From an uncultured Aliarcobacter sp. (GTDB lineage: Bacteria; Campylobacterota; Campylobacteria; Campylobacterales; Arcobacteraceae), in the NCBI GenBank assembly GCA_947629065.1, contig CANRCH010000091.1, positions 1 to 7,313 on the forward strand: a stretch of DNA of 7,313 nt, in the 5' to 3' direction. The notes under the pieces were generated by a model that searched no databases, was not told the origin of the DNA, and was given only the letters and a program-made list of their open reading frames with translations. Shown piece by piece: positions 6,375 through 7,313 of the stretch. The translations under genes and the position numbers were made by a program. Within the stretch, counting starts at the first letter, position 1, and each line of letters begins with the position of its first letter.

Positions 6375-6965
6375 TTATACTATTTTTACAACCACATCTT
6401 TGTGATTTAATAAAATCTCTTTAACTCTTTGTTGCCAAGCTTTTCCAAAAGTTTCAAGTTCTTCATCTGTAGCAGTTCCTTGAAGTCCTTTTTGCATTAA
6501 ACTTCCATCAAAAGGGCTTAAAACAACATTTGATAAATCATAAGCTACTTCTACACTTTTGTAGTTATCAAGTCTTGTAAATCTCAATTCACCTTTTATA
6601 GAAGCTTCATATTTAAGTAAATTATTTCTAAAATATTTACCTTGAAGACCTTTAAATCCATCTTCTTCTTTTGCACCTGTTATAAATGAAGCAACATTTG
6701 CTAAAACTCCAGTTGTTCCAGCATTTTTTGCATCTCTTAGCTCAACTTTTATTTCACCTCGAACTGGTAATTCATCTTTATATAACTCATTTAAAGCCTT
6801 TAATGTCATCAAATATGCACCTGCAACCGTTGGACAAGAGTGACCACTTAGCTTTACAACATCTTTAAAAGTATAAGTAAAATCTTCATCAACTCCTAAA
6901 AAAGAGCCAAGCTTATCTTTTAAAACTATACTTTCAACATTATCAAAAAAATCTATATTTTTCAT
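6375..6965 (-). CDS. FmdE-domain protein
   Basis: Resembles the FmdE domain, named from the formylmethanofuran dehydrogenase operon of methanogens but widespread in bacteria without that enzyme; its reaction is not known to me. In 196 residues, KLSGHSCPTVAGAYLM (38-53) carries the GHxCP signature with H42 and C44, the protein's only Cys and a plausible metal or sulfur ligand. VRGEIKVELRDAKNAGTTG (68-86) and a later strand-rich half complete a single domain; the C-terminal zinc-binding tail of some homologues is absent. The start is ATG at 6965, because AAAGGG (6976-6971) is 5 nt upstream of it and overlaps the alternative GTG at 6971. It is the first gene of the operon with the DsrE-like and DsbA-like genes, behind a structured leader and an FNR-type box. 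That setting suggests thiol, sulfur or metal handling under low oxygen, as inference. Confidence 0.82.
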   Translation of the reverse strand: MKNIDFFDNVESIVLKDKLGSFLGVDEDFTYTFKDVVKLSGHSCPTVAGAYLMTLKALNELYKDELPVRGEIKVELRDAKNAGTTGVLANVASFITGAKEEDGFKGLQGKYFRNNLLKYEASIKGELRFTRLDNYKSVEVAYDLSNVVLSPFDGSLMQKGLQGTATDEELETFGKAWQQRVKEILLNHKDVVVKIV

Positions 6966-6970
6966 TTGCA

Positions 6971-6976
6971 CCCTTT
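6971..6976 (-). promoter_or_regulatory. Ribosome binding site deciding the start of the FmdE-domain gene
   Basis: AAAGGG on the minus strand ends 5 nt before the ATG at 6965. The in-frame GTG at 6971 shares a base with this site and so is unlikely to be used. Confidence 0.75.
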
Positions 6977-7005
6977 GTATTAAAATTTATAATCACTAAT
7001 AATAA

Positions 7006-7075
7006 TTGTCAGTTGGGTTTTTTAGGAGAGATCTTTTAGGGGCCAACCCAAGCTGACAAGCTCTAAAATTAAGAG
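7006..7075 (-). ncRNA. Structured 5' leader RNA of the FmdE-DsrE-DsbA operon (candidate cis-regulatory element)
   Basis: The predicted leader starts with a small hairpin, CTCT/AGAG (7075-7072 with 7064-7061, 7-nt loop). One nucleotide later a long stem follows: TTGTCAG pairs with CTGACAA (7059-7053 with 7012-7006) and TTGGGTT with AACCCAA (7051-7045 with 7019-7013), 14 bp with a single bulged C at 7052. The 25-nt loop (7044-7020) contains two copies of CCTAAAA, 14 nt apart, and a CTCTCCT tract resembling anti-Shine-Dalgarno sequence. The start codon is 40 nt beyond the stem. No T-run follows, so it is not a simple terminator. G+C is far above the surrounding spacer. I do not recognise it as a known riboswitch class. 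It could be a riboswitch, a protein-binding leader, a stabilising 5' structure, or part of a small RNA. Confidence 0.55.
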
Positions 7076-7081
7076 TAAACC

Positions 7082-7087
7082 ATTTTA
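7082..7087 (-). promoter_or_regulatory. Likely -10 box of the FmdE operon promoter
   Basis: TAAAAT on the minus strand matches the TATAAT consensus at five of six positions. A start about 7 nt downstream, near 7075, puts the FNR-type box centre (7116.5) at about -41.5, the classic class II activator position, and begins the transcript at the first leader hairpin. The start site is inferred. Confidence 0.5.
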
Positions 7088-7109
7088 GTCAATTTATTTT
7101 TACTTTGTA

Positions 7110-7123
7110 TTGATTTATATCAA
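7110..7123. promoter_or_regulatory. FNR/CRP-family binding site
   Basis: TTGATTTATATCAA is a perfect match to the FNR consensus TTGAT-N4-ATCAA, lying 1 nt beyond the acpS stop codon. Regulators of this family respond to oxygen, nitric oxide or related signals. The spacing to the -10 box at 7087-7082 suggests activation of the leftward operon. Which family member binds is not visible here. Confidence 0.65.
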
Positions 7124-7124
7124 A

Positions 7125-7313
7125 CTATTTTTTTAAAACATTTACCACAACAGCTATTGCAAAACCACCATCATGAGTAATACTTAGGCTTGATTTTTTT
7201 ATTTTAAACTTTTTTCGTAAAGCTTTACTATATTTAATTTTTGGAGCATTGTTTTTGTCTTTTTTTATTTTAATATCATAAAATGAGCAAATCTCACCAA
7301 TTCCAGTTCCTAT
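7125..7313 (-). CDS. acpS: Holo-[acyl-carrier-protein] synthase AcpS, C-terminal part
   Basis: Transfers 4'-phosphopantetheine from coenzyme A to the serine of acyl carrier protein, activating it for fatty acid synthesis. Sixty-two residues remain, ending in TAG at 7127-7125; the start and the N-terminal half, including the catalytic Asp/Glu region, lie beyond the right edge. IGTGIGEICSFYDIKI at the window edge matches the AcpS GTGI motif that follows the KEAxxKA helix, and SLSITHDGGFAIAVVV near the end matches the conserved SxSHDxxYAxA strand. Full-length family members are about 115-125 residues. The low-complexity Lys-rich middle is normal for an AT-rich genome. It is on the same strand as the FmdE operon, but the 159-nt gap with its own promoter signals suggests separate control. 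Confidence 0.88.
   Translation of the reverse strand: MGTGIGEICSFYDIKIKKDKNNAPKIKYSKALRKKFKIKKSSLSITHDGGFAIAVVVNVLKK

Noticed and set aside
6686..6868. Plus-strand reading frame of 60 codons
   Set aside because: It is antisense to the FmdE-domain gene, with a biased Leu/His composition typical of a shadow frame.
7006..7059. Long inverted repeat as a Rho-independent terminator for acpS
   Set aside because: No T-run follows on either strand, the loop is large (25 nt), and it lies downstream of likely promoter signals for the next operon.
7006..7075. Inverted repeat as a tRNA, SRP RNA or insertion-sequence end
   Set aside because: It lacks tRNA arms and the SRP apical loop motif, there is no transposase or target duplication, and no second copy of the repeat in the window.

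Overview
The window is AT-rich bacterial chromosome (roughly 30% GC by eye) with A-ending codons, frequent TTG/GTG starts and very short intergenic gaps. Protein sequences and promoter style (GnTATAAT extended -10 boxes, no clear -35) point to Campylobacterota, most likely an Arcobacter/Aliarcobacter relative. That assignment is inference from sequence character, not a database match. All ten genes look intact except the two cut by the window edges. I see no mobile element, phage gene, CRISPR array, rRNA or tRNA.

Left block (1-2663, all minus strand, read right to left): serB (phosphoserine phosphatase), tal (transaldolase) and a class II DAHP synthase cut off by the left edge. serB and tal are 2 nt apart. 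Transaldolase can supply erythrose 4-phosphate, a substrate of DAHP synthase, so the block links the pentose phosphate pathway to the shikimate pathway. A near-perfect palindrome overlapping a possible -10 box lies between tal and the DAHP synthase gene and may be an operator.

Centre (2733-5297, plus strand): a methylenetetrahydrofolate reductase family gene, ruvX (YqgF) and gltS (sodium/glutamate symporter) form a tight operon; ruvX and gltS overlap. The serB and reductase operons diverge from a 69-81 bp gap in which two -10 boxes overlap as the palindrome TATAATTATA, so one symmetric element may fire both ways. A hairpin at 5311-5335 serves as a shared terminator for gltS and the convergent operon to its right.

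Right block (5323-6965, minus strand): an FmdE-domain protein, a DsrE-family protein and a CxxC DsbA-like protein form a thiol-centred operon whose exact role is unknown. Its upstream region (6966-7124) is the most interesting part of the window. It carries a perfect FNR/CRP-type box (TTGAT-N4-ATCAA), a well-placed -10 box, and then a leader predicted to fold into a small hairpin followed by a 14-bp stem with a 25-nt loop holding a direct repeat. I do not recognise this leader as a known riboswitch. The far right edge holds the C-terminal half of acpS (holo-ACP synthase), minus strand.
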